NCBI RefSeq assembly: GCF_001672895.1
Contig: NZ_LZKP01000224.1
Span: 1 to 64,000, forward strand
Direction: 5' to 3'
Length of the DNA stretch: 64,000 nt
From: Mycobacterium sp. E740
GTDB lineage: Bacteria; Actinomycetota; Actinomycetes; Mycobacteriales; Mycobacteriaceae
Below the pieces are notes generated by a model. That model saw nothing but the letters and a program-made list of their open reading frames with translations. It searched no databases and had not been told where the DNA came from. Shown piece after piece: positions 40,664 through 52,044 of the stretch (the first letter of the stretch is position 1; each line of letters starts with the position of its first letter). The translations under genes and the position numbers were made by a program.

Positions 40664-40918
40664 TCAGCCGCCCGCGGGCACCGGCCACCGGTCGTTGACG
40701 TCGGCGTTGGAGTCCTTGCGCGCGCAGTGCGCGCAACAGAACATCGCTTCCTCGGTCTCGATGCCGTGGCCGAGAATCCGGCAACCGCAGTGGGCGCATT
40801 CCGGGGCCAGTTGCCCGGCCGCGCACTCGACGCTGTCGAACGTCGCACTGCGGCCGTCGGGCCATGTCACGGTGAACGCCTTGTCGTAGTCGTTGCCGCA
40901 GGTATCGCAGATCGCCAT
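40664..40918 (-). CDS. Small cysteine-rich zinc-binding protein
   Basis: 84 residues with cysteine pairs CDTCGNDYD, ECAHCGCRI and CCAHCARK and several His, arranged like zinc ribbons; related small actinobacterial proteins are sometimes called prokaryotic metallothionein-like. A role in metal storage or protein contacts is possible but not shown. Start ATG 40918 with GGAG upstream (AAGGAGTTGAG). It is convergent with the ACT gene (17 bases between stops). The 150 bases between it and ligA hold nothing recognisable. Confidence 0.8.
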   Translation of the reverse strand: MAICDTCGNDYDKAFTVTWPDGRSATFDSVECAAGQLAPECAHCGCRILGHGIETEEAMFCCAHCARKDSNADVNDRWPVPAGG

Positions 40919-41069
40919 CTCAACTCCTTGTCGCCTCGACCAGTCGGGTGCCCGGTGGTCGGGACGGACAAACGCAGCGTCGGGCCGACGATGGGCCGCA
41001 CCCGGCCGAGATCGACGAACTGGCGGTCTCGCTCGCCACAAATCCGCCAAAGCGTCGGTTTGGGCGCAG

Positions 41070-43178
<2,109 letters not shown>

Positions 43179-43221
43179 CTAACGGAGCGGCCCGACAGGT
43201 CGGCACCATTACCCTGGGCGC

Positions 43222-43626
43222 ATGCCGCACCCGATCATGTTCCGCGACGACGACCCGGTGCTGGCCCGGGTTCGCAAGGTGGCGCTGTCGTTTCCCGACG
43301 CCTACGAGAAGGTTTCGCACGGCAGGCCGGCGTTCTTCGTCGCGAAGATGTTCGCCATGTACGGCGGCAGCGTGAAACCCGAAGCCAAGGGCGAGTACGT
43401 CCAGTACCCGCAGTCGGTACTGGTGAAGGTCGACGACAGCGACCGCCAGGCTCTGCAGCAGGACGGCCGGTTCTTCTGCCCCGCCTACCTCGGACCGTCG
43501 GGTTGGCTGGGCCTGGATCTGACGGCCACCCGCGACATCGACTGGACCGAGGTACGCGAGCTGATCGACGCCTCGTTCCGGTTGACCGCCCCCAAGAAAC
43601 TCGTCAAGCAGCTCGACGATGCTTGA
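43222..43626 (+). CDS. MmcQ/YjbR family protein
   Basis: 134 residues of the YjbR/CyaY-like fold: ALSFPDAYEKVSHGRPAFFVAKMFAMYGG, then VKVDDSDRQALQQDGRFF, and a C-terminal DIDWTEVRELIDASFRLTAPKKLV. The family is widespread and may bind DNA, but its role is unresolved. Start ATG 43222. It is divergent from ligA (52-base gap) and followed by the acyl-CoA ligase after 38 bases, possibly co-transcribed. Confidence 0.88.
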   Translation: MPHPIMFRDDDPVLARVRKVALSFPDAYEKVSHGRPAFFVAKMFAMYGGSVKPEAKGEYVQYPQSVLVKVDDSDRQALQQDGRFFCPAYLGPSGWLGLDLTATRDIDWTEVRELIDASFRLTAPKKLVKQLDDA

Positions 43627-43664
43627 CCCGAGAACCGACAGTCCATGATCCGATCGGAGGCGCC

Positions 43665-45269
43665 ATGAGCTTCGCGAGCCCGTTCCCCGAAGTCGACATC
43701 CCGTCCAGCAGCGTCTACGACTACCTGTTCGGCGGCATCGCTGAAGCCGATCTCGATCGCGTCGCGCTCGTCGACGCGAAGTCCGGCCGCGAGACCACCT
43801 ACCGCGAAATGGTCGCGCGCATAGACGCATTCGCCGGTGCGCTCGCCGGTCGTGGGATCGGCGTCGGCGACGTCGTCGGTCTGCTCTCGCCGAACAGCTC
43901 GGGATTCGCCGTCGCCTTCCACGGCATCCTGCGGGCGGGCGCGACAGCCACCACCATCAACGCGTTGTTCACTCCCAAAGACATCGCCAAGCAGCTGACC
44001 GACTCGAACGCCAGGATGCTGGTGACGGTGTCGGCTCTGCTGGCACCGGCCGAGGAAGCGGCCGCGGCCGCCGGAATCGGCGACGACGGGCTCGTCGTCC
44101 TCGACGGCGACGGGCTGGACGCCGACGGCCATCCCAACGCCGAGGACCTGATGGGGCCCGGGCATCCGCCGCCGCGGGTGAGCTTCGCACCGTCCACCCA
44201 CCTGGCGGCGCTGCCGTACAGCTCGGGGACGACTGGAAACCCCAAGGGCGTCATGCTGACTCACCGCAACCTGGTCGCCAACGTCGCGCAGATCCGGCCG
44301 TTGCACGGGATGACTCCCGGCGACACCGTTCTGGCCGTTCTGCCGTTCTTCCACATCTACGGGATGACGGTGTTGCTCAACGCCGCGGTGCACGCGCGCG
44401 CCCGGCTGGTCATCATGGGCAGCTTCGACCTCGGTGATTTTCTGGCCAACATCCAGAACCACAGGTGCACAATCGCTTTCATCGCGCCTCCGGTCGCCGT
44501 GGCACTGGCCAAGCACCCGCTGATCGACGACTACGACCTGTCGTCGCTGAACACGGTGATGTCGGGTGCGGCCCCGCTGGACGCCGACCTCGGCCACGCG
44601 GTTGCGAAACGGCTCGACTGCCGCGTGGTCCAGGGGTACGGCATGAGCGAGCTCAGCCCGGTCAGCCACATCACCCCCTTCGACGGCGGTCAGCGCGAGA
44701 TGAAGATGGTGGCGCCGCTGAGCTCGGTGGGCTGGACGGTCTCCAACGCCGCCTCGAAGATCGTCGACCAGGAAACAGGTGACGAAATCGACCCGCCCAC
44801 GCAGGGTCTCAGTGCGACGGGCGAACTGTGGTTCAAAGGCCCGAACGTCATGGCCGGATATCTCGGCAACGACGAGGCCACCAAGGAGACGATCGACGAC
44901 AGCGGTTGGCTCCACACCGGCGACCTCGCCCAGGTCGACGCGAACGGCTGCGTGTACATCGTCGACCGGCTCAAGGAGCTGATCAAGTACAAGGGGTACC
45001 AGGTGCCGCCCGCCGAACTGGAAGCCGTGCTGCTGAGCCATCCCGACATCGCCGACGCCGCCGTCATCGGGGTCAACGACCCCGGGGGCGAGGAGATCCC
45101 AAAGGCGTTCGTGGTCAAGCGATCCGGCGCGGATCTGACCGAAGACCAGGTGATCGACTTCGTCGCCGGACAGGTGGCGCCCTACAAGAAGGTCCGCCAG
45201 GTGGCGTTCATCGATGCGGTGCCGAAATCCGCCTCCGGCAAGATACTTCGCAAAGATCTTCGCGGCTGA
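43665..45269 (+). CDS. AMP-forming acyl-CoA/4-coumarate-CoA ligase family enzyme
   Basis: ANL-superfamily enzyme of 534 residues that would activate a carboxylic acid as adenylate and transfer it to CoA. Motifs: the P-loop YSSGTTGNPKGVMLTHRNL, IYGMTVLLNA, GYGMSELSPV, GWLHTGDLAQVD, IVDRLKELIKYKGYQV and the C-terminal catalytic lysine PKSASGKILRKDL. Overall closest to plant-type 4-coumarate-CoA ligase-like proteins of actinobacteria; the substrate (aromatic or fatty acid) is open. ATG 43665 has GGAGG 5 bases upstream. No M. tuberculosis counterpart at this position comes to mind. Confidence 0.88.
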   Translation: MSFASPFPEVDIPSSSVYDYLFGGIAEADLDRVALVDAKSGRETTYREMVARIDAFAGALAGRGIGVGDVVGLLSPNSSGFAVAFHGILRAGATATTINALFTPKDIAKQLTDSNARMLVTVSALLAPAEEAAAAAGIGDDGLVVLDGDGLDADGHPNAEDLMGPGHPPPRVSFAPSTHLAALPYSSGTTGNPKGVMLTHRNLVANVAQIRPLHGMTPGDTVLAVLPFFHIYGMTVLLNAAVHARARLVIMGSFDLGDFLANIQNHRCTIAFIAPPVAVALAKHPLIDDYDLSSLNTVMSGAAPLDADLGHAVAKRLDCRVVQGYGMSELSPVSHITPFDGGQREMKMVAPLSSVGWTVSNAASKIVDQETGDEIDPPTQGLSATGELWFKGPNVMAGYLGNDEATKETIDDSGWLHTGDLAQVDANGCVYIVDRLKELIKYKGYQVPPAELEAVLLSHPDIADAAVIGVNDPGGEEIPKAFVVKRSGADLTEDQVIDFVAGQVAPYKKVRQVAFIDAVPKSASGKILRKDLRG

Positions 45270-46118
45270 TCAGCGCTGGCGCATCCGCTCGGCGGCCCGG
45301 GCCGCGCGCGCCTGGCGGTAGCCGAGCACCGCGCCTGCCGCCGGTATGAGCAACAACCCGGCGATGCCCCACATCGGGTCGGTCGACTGGGCGCCCGGCG
45401 CGACGACGAACTGCCTCGCGGTGACCGGCGGCGCGAGCACACGCTCGACCCACGTGGGAGTCCGCGGCGTCGGGATGACGGGCGCTGGCGGTGGTGGTGG
45501 CGGTGCTTCAGCGGATTCGAGCGGCCGAGCCGGCGGAGGCAGTTCCGGTTGACCGGCCTGAGCGATGGGCGCGCGACCGTTGCCGAACGTCGCCTTGGGA
45601 GGGGCAAATTCGGGCGTCGGCGCATCCGTGCCTCCGGAGGCGGCGGGGAAATCCGTCGTGGGAGCGCTGCTCGGCACAGTGACGATCGGCCCGCTGTCGG
45701 TGACCGGTTCGCTGTCCAGCGCGGGACCGTCGGCGAGCGAGGGGCGGTTGGCCGATGCCACCGCCGAAGCCGATCTTCTCACCGTGTCCGAGTCGTCGAC
45801 GACGTCCGACGTTTCGCGGCCTGACCCGACGCGGGACGGGGTGCTGTCGATGTTCGCCTTCGCGCCGCCGCGGTTTCCCCTGTGCTCACCACGACGACCG
45901 TTGTCGTGGTTGGCTTTGTTCGACGCTCGGCCGTGACTGCCGCCGCGATCGGAGCTGTTGCCCTTGTCCGATCCGCGCGAGTCACCCGGGTGCGCGTACG
46001 CGACAGTGGTGACGCCGGCCCCGCTCATCAGGAGAAAGGCGGACACCACCCCGACACCTGCGGCGAGGCGCGGGTTCACGACGGGCACATTCCTTCCATT
46101 GGCAAAGGCGAACGACAT
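45270..46118 (-). CDS. Secreted or membrane-anchored low-complexity protein
   Basis: 282 residues from ATG 46118. A signal peptide-like N-terminus (NPRLAAGVGVVSAFLLMSGAG ... AYAHP) is followed by a polar stretch rich in Asp, Ser, Gly, Arg and Asn (residues about 45-100), an Ala/Ser/Pro region, a proline block (EAPPPPPPAPVIPTP), and one C-terminal membrane segment (MWGIAGLLLIPAAGAVLGYRQ) with a basic tail. This looks like an exported protein anchored at its C-terminus. I do not recognise a family. ATG 46157 or a TTG at 46184 are other starts. Its stop abuts the ligase stop. Confidence 0.7.
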   Translation of the reverse strand: MSFAFANGRNVPVVNPRLAAGVGVVSAFLLMSGAGVTTVAYAHPGDSRGSDKGNSSDRGGSHGRASNKANHDNGRRGEHRGNRGGAKANIDSTPSRVGSGRETSDVVDDSDTVRRSASAVASANRPSLADGPALDSEPVTDSGPIVTVPSSAPTTDFPAASGGTDAPTPEFAPPKATFGNGRAPIAQAGQPELPPPARPLESAEAPPPPPPAPVIPTPRTPTWVERVLAPPVTARQFVVAPGAQSTDPMWGIAGLLLIPAAGAVLGYRQARAARAAERMRQR

Positions 46119-46205
46119 CGCCCGCGCTGCATTCTTGCACGCCGGATGACCGGACATGCGCGGGTGCGCAAAACTGCGCGCCAACTGACGAGGCGACCCC
46201 CGACA

Positions 46206-47216
46206 CTAGATCGCGTCGGGGTCCTCGGCGAAGGCATCCGCCGTCTTCTGCGTCAACGCGATCGCGGCGCGCGCCCATTCGGCGGTCGCACCGGACAGCC
46301 CGCACGCCGGCGTCACCCCGATGCGCTCGCTGAGCACGGATCGGGCGAAGCCCAGGCGGTCGGTCACCGAAACCGCCGCCTTGGCGATCTCCTCGACCGA
46401 CGGCCGGGTATCGGGAGCGCCCGAAGGCACCACGCCGAGCAAGGCGGTGCGGCCCGAATCGACGAACTCACCGATCCCGTCGAGATCTTCGGCGACAAGA
46501 GTGGAGATGTCGACCGAGACGGCGTCGATCTGACTGCGCTGCAGGCCTTTCCACGGCAAGTCCGAAGCGCAGCTGTGCACGACGACGGGGGCGCCCACGG
46601 CCGCCACGCACTCGTCGAGCAAGCCGATCGCGACCGGCTCGTCGACCGCGTGTACCGGTGTCAGGCTGGTGACCCCCGTCAGTCGGCCCGCGAGCGCGGC
46701 GGGCAACAGCGGCTCGTCGAATTGCACCGCCACCGCCGCGTCCAGTCTGCGGCTGACTTCGGCCCGGTGTACCGCCATCCCCTCGGCGAGCGAGGCAGTC
46801 AGGTCGCGCACCGCGCCGGGATCGGTGAGCGCGCGGTGGCCGTTGGCGAGTTCCAACTGCGCCGCCAGCGTGATCGGGCCCGGCGCCTGGACCTTCACGG
46901 TGCGGCCCGCACCGCGCAGACCCGCCTTCTCCCACGCTTCCTCGAGCGCGTCGAGGTCCTCGTCGAGCAGGCTGACCGCGCGCCTCGCGACCGCTGTGCG
47001 GCCCGACGCGATGCGGTAACCGCGCGGCACGGTGTCGATGCCGATGTCGACGAGCAGCGCCCCGGACCGGCCGATGATGTCGGCGCCGACGCCGCGGGCC
47101 GGCAACTCGACGAGGTGCGGCAGAGTATGCAGTTCACCGATGACGACCTCGGCGGCCTGCCGCGCCGACGTCCCCGGCCAGGACCCGATGCCGGTGGCGG
47201 CGGCGAAAGCACTCAC
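46206..47216 (-). CDS. Cobalamin-independent methionine synthase C-terminal-like protein
   Basis: 336 residues resembling the catalytic C-terminal half of MetE (barrel fold): GIGSWPG, VKVQAPGPITLAAQLELANG, VQFDEPLLPAALAGR, VVHSCASDLPW, with His and Cys in positions like the MetE zinc ligands, and GVTPACGLSGATAEWARAA. Being only half of MetE, it may act with a corrinoid or other methyl donor, or have another role; Rv3015c is the counterpart. GTG 47216 begins MSAFAAATGIGSWPG; upstream frame is not conserved. Confidence 0.85.
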   Translation of the reverse strand: MSAFAAATGIGSWPGTSARQAAEVVIGELHTLPHLVELPARGVGADIIGRSGALLVDIGIDTVPRGYRIASGRTAVARRAVSLLDEDLDALEEAWEKAGLRGAGRTVKVQAPGPITLAAQLELANGHRALTDPGAVRDLTASLAEGMAVHRAEVSRRLDAAVAVQFDEPLLPAALAGRLTGVTSLTPVHAVDEPVAIGLLDECVAAVGAPVVVHSCASDLPWKGLQRSQIDAVSVDISTLVAEDLDGIGEFVDSGRTALLGVVPSGAPDTRPSVEEIAKAAVSVTDRLGFARSVLSERIGVTPACGLSGATAEWARAAIALTQKTADAFAEDPDAI

Positions 47217-47276
47217 TCGTTTGACAGTATTCGATAGGGCTAGTCTCGCTCGGAGAAGGGTTGGAAGGAACGCGCC

Positions 47277-47921
47277 ATGCCCGCAGCGCCGAAGGCGATC
47301 GTGTTGTGGTGTGCGGTGGCAGCGCTCGCTGCGGGGTGTAGTCATACCGTCGACGGTCAGGCGCTGCGAGCCGCGCCGGGCATCGACGACGACTCGTTGT
47401 CGCCGGTCGATGTCGAGAAGATCATGCTCGACCAGTCGCAGATGCGCGCAATCACCGGCGCGGGAGACGATCTCACGATCATTCCCACCATGGACGGCAA
47501 GATCCCCGTCGACATCGAGCCGCTCGTCGACACCACTCCGCGGCAATGCCAATGGATCTTCGCCGAGACGCAGACGTTCGGACCCGACCTCGAAGAGTTC
47601 CACAAGACGACGTTCCAGAACCCGCCCGGCGGCGGGCTGATCTCCCAGGGCGCCGCCGCGTATCGCGACGCCGCGACGGCGCGCCACGCCTTCGACGCGC
47701 TCGTCGGTTCCGTGAACGATTGCAGCACAACGCCTTTGGGGCCGATGTTCGTCGGCGAGTGGACGGTGAGCGCGGACACCCTGCAGACGCGGCCACTGAG
47801 CGCCTGCGGCCGCGACTACCGCGTCAAGTCGGTCGTGCTCGTGGAGGTGACCGCGTGCCGGTTCCCCGACTCGGTACCCGAGATCGTGATCACCAACATT
47901 CTGGCGAACGTACCGGGGTAG
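47277..47921 (+). CDS. lpqA: LpqA-like lipoprotein with sensor (PknH-like) domain
   Basis: A 214-residue lipoprotein: short signal sequence with lipobox LAAGC (C21), then a PknH-type extracellular sensor domain with conserved cysteines (RQCQW, NDCSTTP, LSACGRDY, VTACRFP) that should form two disulfides. Mycobacteria have several such stand-alone domains related to the sensor part of the Ser/Thr kinase PknH; ligands are unknown. Start ATG 47277. Divergent from the MetE-like gene (60 bases) and convergent with mnmA (stops adjacent). Confidence 0.88.
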   Translation: MPAAPKAIVLWCAVAALAAGCSHTVDGQALRAAPGIDDDSLSPVDVEKIMLDQSQMRAITGAGDDLTIIPTMDGKIPVDIEPLVDTTPRQCQWIFAETQTFGPDLEEFHKTTFQNPPGGGLISQGAAAYRDAATARHAFDALVGSVNDCSTTPLGPMFVGEWTVSADTLQTRPLSACGRDYRVKSVVLVEVTACRFPDSVPEIVITNILANVPG

Positions 47922-48995
47922 TCACCGGCTGATGGTCGCGCTGGCCAACACCTCGTCACCGGCGGGGTCCGGCCGGTAGAGCACCATCGTCTGGCCCGGC
48001 GCCACCCCGCGCAGCGGCGCACGCAGCTCGACGACCAGTCTGCCGTCGCGCAGCTCGGCCACGCCGTCGCCGACACCGCCGTGTGCGCGCACCTGCACCT
48101 GGCATTCGACCGGACCCAAAATCGGCGCACCGGAGGTGAAGACCGGCCGCTCACCGGCCAGCATCCACACGTCCAGGTCGGTGGCATTACCGACGCGCAC
48201 GGTCGCGGTGTGCGGATCGATTTCCGTCACGTACCGCGGCTGTCCGTCCGGACCGGGGCCGCCGATGCCGAGGCCTTTGCGCTGACCGACCGTGAACCCG
48301 TGTACGCCGTCGTGCTCGGCCAGCACCGTGCCCGCGGCGTCGACGACGGCTCCGCGCCGGACTCCGATCCGTGTGCCGAGGAACGCGCGTGTGTCGCCCG
48401 AGGGGATGAAGCAGATGTCGTGGCTGTCGGGCTTCTCGGCGACCGCGAGCCCACGGCGCATCGCCTCTGCACGAATCTGCGGCTTCGGGGTGTCCCCGAC
48501 CGGGAATACCGCGTGGCGCAACTGTTTCGCGGTCAGCACGGCCAACACGTAGGACTGGTCCTTGTCGACATCGACGGCGCGCCGCAGCCGGCCGTCGGAC
48601 AACCGCGCATAGTGTCCGGTGGCCACGGCGTCGAAGCCCAACGCCAGCGCTCGGGCGGCCAACGCGGAGAACTTGATCCGCTCGTTGCAGCGCACGCAGG
48701 GGTTCGGGGTCTCGCCGCGCGCGTAGGACGAGACGAAGTCGTCGATCACGTCTTCTTTGAACCGGTTGGCGAAGTCCCACACGTAGAACGGAATGCCGAG
48801 CACGTCGGCAACGCGGCGGGCATCCCCCGCGTCCTCCTTGGAGCAGCACCCGCGTGACCCGGTGCGCAGCGCGCCCGGCGTCGCCGACAACGCGAGATGC
48901 ACGCCGACCACGTCGTAGCCGGCGTCGACCATCCGGGCGGCGGCGACCGACGAGTCGACCCCGCCGCTCATGGCCACGAGAACCCGCATCGTCAT
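47922..48995 (-). CDS. mnmA: tRNA-specific 2-thiouridylase
   Basis: MnmA (TrmU) thiolates U34 of Lys, Glu and Gln tRNAs using sulfur relayed from IscS. 357 residues: PP-loop [15 protein letters not shown], catalytic cysteines in [12 protein letters not shown] and [23 protein letters not shown], and the C-terminal beta-barrel. Start ATG 48995 overlaps the iscS stop by 4 bases, so donor and user of the sulfur are produced together. Confidence 0.96.
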   Translation of the reverse strand: MTMRVLVAMSGGVDSSVAAARMVDAGYDVVGVHLALSATPGALRTGSRGCCSKEDAGDARRVADVLGIPFYVWDFANRFKEDVIDDFVSSYARGETPNPCVRCNERIKFSALAARALALGFDAVATGHYARLSDGRLRRAVDVDKDQSYVLAVLTAKQLRHAVFPVGDTPKPQIRAEAMRRGLAVAEKPDSHDICFIPSGDTRAFLGTRIGVRRGAVVDAAGTVLAEHDGVHGFTVGQRKGLGIGGPGPDGQPRYVTEIDPHTATVRVGNATDLDVWMLAGERPVFTSGAPILGPVECQVQVRAHGGVGDGVAELRDGRLVVELRAPLRGVAPGQTMVLYRPDPAGDEVLASATISR

Positions 48996-50194
48996 CGGAA
49001 CTCCACAGCTCCCGAACTCGCCAGTGCCGCCTGGCGCGCCCTTTGGACCGCGGCGGGCAGCACCTCCAGGGCCGCATCCACGTCACTTTCGGTGGTCGTG
49101 TGGCCGAGCGAAAGCCGCAGCGAACCGCGCGCGCTGGCGGGGTCGGCGCCCATGGCCATCAACACGTGCGAAGGCTGCGCGACGCCTGCGGTACACGCCG
49201 AGCCGGTCGAGCACTCGATGCCCTTGGCGTCCAGCAACATCAGCAGCGAGTCACCTTCGCAGCCCCGAAAAGTGAAGTGGGAGTTGCCTGGAAGTCGAGC
49301 ACTTCCCACCGCCCCGTTGAGGTCGACGTCGTCGATGCCCGTCAGCACACCTTCGATCAAGCGGTCGCGCAGCGCCGACACCCGGGCGCTGTTGGACTCC
49401 AGCCCTTCGACCGCGACTTTCGCGGCCACGGCCATCGCGACGGCGCCGGCCACATACGGGGTCCCGGACCGCACGTCGCGCTCCTGGCCGCCGCCGTGCA
49501 GCAGCGGCACACAGGCAGTGTCCCGCCGTAGGAACAAGGCTCCGATCCCCGTCGGGCCGCCGAACTTGTGCGCGGCGATGCTCATCGCCGAGAGCCCGCT
49601 CGCAGTGAAATCGACCGGAACGTGCCCGGCGGCCTGGACAGCGTCGCTGTGCATCGGCACCGCGAATTGCGCTGCGACAGCGGCTAATTCGCTGATCGGC
49701 ATGATTGTGCCGACCTCGTTGTTGGCCCACATCACCGACACCAGTGCCACGTCGTCGTGATCCTGCAGCGCCTGGCGTAGGGCCGCGGGCGTCACCGAGC
49801 CGTCCCTCTCGACGGGAAGCCAGGTCACTTGGGCACCTTCGTGCTCGACCAGCCATTCGACGGAGTCGAGCACAGCGTGGTGTTCGATCGGCGTGGTCAC
49901 GATGCGGCGGCGACGCGGTTCGGCGTCTCTGCGCGCCCAGTAGATGCCCTTGACCGCCAGGTTGTCGCTCTCGGTGCCGCCTGCGGTGAAGATCACCTCT
50001 GAGGGGCGCGCGCCGAACAGCTTGCCCAGCGTCTCGCGCGACTCTTCCATCCGCCGGCGCGCAGCGCGACCCGCGCCGTGCAGCGACGAGGCGTTGCCGA
50101 CCGTCGTCAGCGCGGCCGTCATCGCCTCGACCGCAGCGGGGTGCATCGGCGTGGTGGCGGCGTGATCGAGGTAGACCGGCTTCGACGAGGTCAT
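48992..50194 (-). CDS. iscS: Cysteine desulfurase
   Basis: PLP enzyme of 400 residues that takes sulfur from cysteine for tRNA thiolation and Fe-S clusters. It shows [32 protein letters not shown], the PLP lysine in [17 protein letters not shown] and the persulfide cysteine in [17 protein letters not shown]. The loop length around the cysteine fits group I (IscS/NifS). It is in an operon with mnmA. Start at 50194 ([10 protein letters not shown]). Confidence 0.96.
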   Translation of the reverse strand: MTSSKPVYLDHAATTPMHPAAVEAMTAALTTVGNASSLHGAGRAARRRMEESRETLGKLFGARPSEVIFTAGGTESDNLAVKGIYWARRDAEPRRRRIVTTPIEHHAVLDSVEWLVEHEGAQVTWLPVERDGSVTPAALRQALQDHDDVALVSVMWANNEVGTIMPISELAAVAAQFAVPMHSDAVQAAGHVPVDFTASGLSAMSIAAHKFGGPTGIGALFLRRDTACVPLLHGGGQERDVRSGTPYVAGAVAMAVAAKVAVEGLESNSARVSALRDRLIEGVLTGIDDVDLNGAVGSARLPGNSHFTFRGCEGDSLLMLLDAKGIECSTGSACTAGVAQPSHVLMAMGADPASARGSLRLSLGHTTTESDVDAALEVLPAAVQRARQAALASSGAVEFR

Positions 50195-50238
50195 AACCAG
50201 TCAAGAATAGCGGCCGAGCCCGTGAGCCCCCGCGCCGC

Positions 50239-51066
50239 TCAGGCCGCGACGACGTGCCCGACGGGGCGCCGGGTGAGGTCACCGCGTACCACTGTCTCGC
50301 AGCGGGCTGCCAGCTCGCGACGGTCGGTCCCCGGCAACTGCAGCGACTCGACGTGCACTCGCGCCGTGGTCCGCTTCTCGGTGATGAGCCGCCGGATCGA
50401 CGCGAGCAGCGTGTCGTCACCCACGTACGCCGCCACCGTCGACGGCCGTCCGTCGGTGTGGTGATAGCTCAACCGCAGCGGCTGCACCGGCCTTCCCGCG
50501 TCCACCGCGGCCTGGAACATCGCCGGGCGGAAGCTGCCGTACGCCAACCCGCAGTACGTGGTGCCCTCGGGGAAGGCGACGACGGTCTGGCCGGCGCGCA
50601 GCCCGTTCGCGACGGAGTCCACCACCTCGGGCAGCCGCCGCAGATTGCCTCGCTCGATCGGTATCACCTTCAGCAGTCGCGCCAGCAGCCCGAGGCCGGG
50701 CCAGCTCACGAGTTCCGCTTTCGCGACGAACCGGCCAGGCAGCACCGAGCCGATGACGAAGATGTCGGTCCAGGACACGTGACCGCTGACCACCAGCACG
50801 CCACTCAGATTGCGAACGGGCCCGCCCGTGACCGTCGTGCGCACGCCCAGCGCCCACAACAGCATCCGGCAGTAGCCGCGTTGCAGGCGAGACCGCCCCG
50901 GCGCGGGGATCGCGAGCAGCGGCGCCAACGCCAGCAGTGTCACCGCGGAGGTGGCGCGCAGCACGGCCCGGCAGATGACGAGCGGCCGACGGCTTCGGGC
51001 GGAAACTTGGCTGACACAGCTCGAGTCGCATGCGGCCTGCGGCACCCAGCTTCTCGGGACGCTCAC
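50239..51066 (-). CDS. PlsC-type 1-acyl-glycerol/lyso-lipid acyltransferase (OlsA-like)
   Basis: A 275-residue membrane-associated acyltransferase with the HX4D motif in SGHVSWTDIF, the FPEGTT motif at VVAFPEGTTYCG, and a hydrophobic N-terminal segment (TSAVTLLALAPLLAIPAP). It starts at GTG/ATG 51066, overlapping the GNAT gene stop by 4 bases. The pairing of an OlsB-like N-acyltransferase and a PlsC-like O-acyltransferase is the arrangement of ornithine-lipid genes, so the product may be an acylated aminolipid; phosphatidic acid synthesis is the plain alternative. Confidence 0.85.
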   Translation of the reverse strand: MSVPRSWVPQAACDSSCVSQVSARSRRPLVICRAVLRATSAVTLLALAPLLAIPAPGRSRLQRGYCRMLLWALGVRTTVTGGPVRNLSGVLVVSGHVSWTDIFVIGSVLPGRFVAKAELVSWPGLGLLARLLKVIPIERGNLRRLPEVVDSVANGLRAGQTVVAFPEGTTYCGLAYGSFRPAMFQAAVDAGRPVQPLRLSYHHTDGRPSTVAAYVGDDTLLASIRRLITEKRTTARVHVESLQLPGTDRRELAARCETVVRGDLTRRPVGHVVAA

Positions 51067-51893
51067 GACGCGATCGCCCCGGCAACGTCGGCCATCGACC
51101 TCAGCTTCCGCAGATACCGGATGTCGGCACGCCGTTTGTCCAGCAGCGCCGGGAAGTCGGCCACCCCGAAGGCGGGATCGTGCGCAGGCTCGCCGCAGAC
51201 CTGCGCGCCGAGCCGCAGATATCCCCGCATCAGCGGCGGGACCGTGATGCGCGCCGGCGGGTCGATGTCGTCGAGATCCCTGCCGCCGAGCCGCACGGGA
51301 TTGTGGGGATGGACCGTGTATCGCGCCGGGGCGGCGTGCCGGTGACGGACCACGTCGCGCACCCCGCGGATCTGTGCGCCGGGCACCTCGTCAGAGCACC
51401 CGTGCGTCGGCACCGAGACGCAGCCCGTGACGTAGTCGTATCCGCACCGGTCTAGGTAGGCCAGGATCCCCGCCCACATGAGCAGCACCACCCCGCCGTT
51501 GCGGTGATCGGCGCGAACCACCGCCCGGCCCATCTCGACCAACGACGGCCGCAGCGAGTCCAACCCGCGCACATCGAATTCCGTTGCCGCGTAGAGGCCA
51601 CCGGCGCCGATGGCGCCCGCCGGCGGCAGCATCCGGTAGCAGCCGACCAGTTCACCGGTGCGGTCCTCGCGCACCAGCAAGTGGTCGCAGTGCTCGTCGA
51701 ACCGGTCGGCATCCAGACCGTCGGCGCGGCCGGCGAGCGCGTAGCCCGGCTCGGCGGTGAACACCTGATGACGCAGCCGTTGGGCCGCCTCGACGAGCGT
51801 GGCATCCGTCGACAGCAGCAGGGAGTAGCGCGGCGCCGATCCGGCACGGCGGTCGGTCTCGTCGGGAGCGATGAGTACAGATGCAGTGCTCAT
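51063..51893 (-). CDS. GNAT-fold N-acyltransferase (OlsB/hemolysin-like)
   Basis: 276 residues from ATG 51893 (MSTASVLIAPDETD); ATG 51917 would add eight. It contains RLRHQVFTAEPGYAL, DEHCDHLLVRED, the CoA/ACP-binding part EMGRAVVRADHRNGGVVLLMWAG and a C-terminal region with PPLMRGYLRLGAQVCGEPAHD, a pattern shared with OlsB, the ornithine N-acyltransferase that uses acyl-ACP. The substrate has not been shown in mycobacteria to my knowledge. It forms a two-gene operon with the PlsC-type gene. Confidence 0.82.
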   Translation of the reverse strand: MSTASVLIAPDETDRRAGSAPRYSLLLSTDATLVEAAQRLRHQVFTAEPGYALAGRADGLDADRFDEHCDHLLVREDRTGELVGCYRMLPPAGAIGAGGLYAATEFDVRGLDSLRPSLVEMGRAVVRADHRNGGVVLLMWAGILAYLDRCGYDYVTGCVSVPTHGCSDEVPGAQIRGVRDVVRHRHAAPARYTVHPHNPVRLGGRDLDDIDPPARITVPPLMRGYLRLGAQVCGEPAHDPAFGVADFPALLDKRRADIRYLRKLRSMADVAGAIAS

Positions 51894-51996
51894 GGCTGCA
51901 CGGTCGCCCAGCCGCATCTCCGAACGGCGTCGTGCGCATGACGTGTCCGTGAGCGTCAGGTGACGAGTTGACCGCCGGCCGCGCTTTCCGCAGGAA

Positions 51997-52037
51997 CGCG
52001 AAAGCCCTCGGAACGGTCGTGTCCCGAGGGCTTCGCG
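51997..52037 (-). terminator. Terminator after etfA
   Basis: CGCGAAAGCCCTCGG and CCGAGGGCTTCGCG form a 14-bp stem (one bulged A) with an 11-base loop, 8 bases past the etfA stop. There is no long U-tract, as is usual in mycobacteria. Confidence 0.75.
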
Positions 52038-52044
52038 TGCGAGA

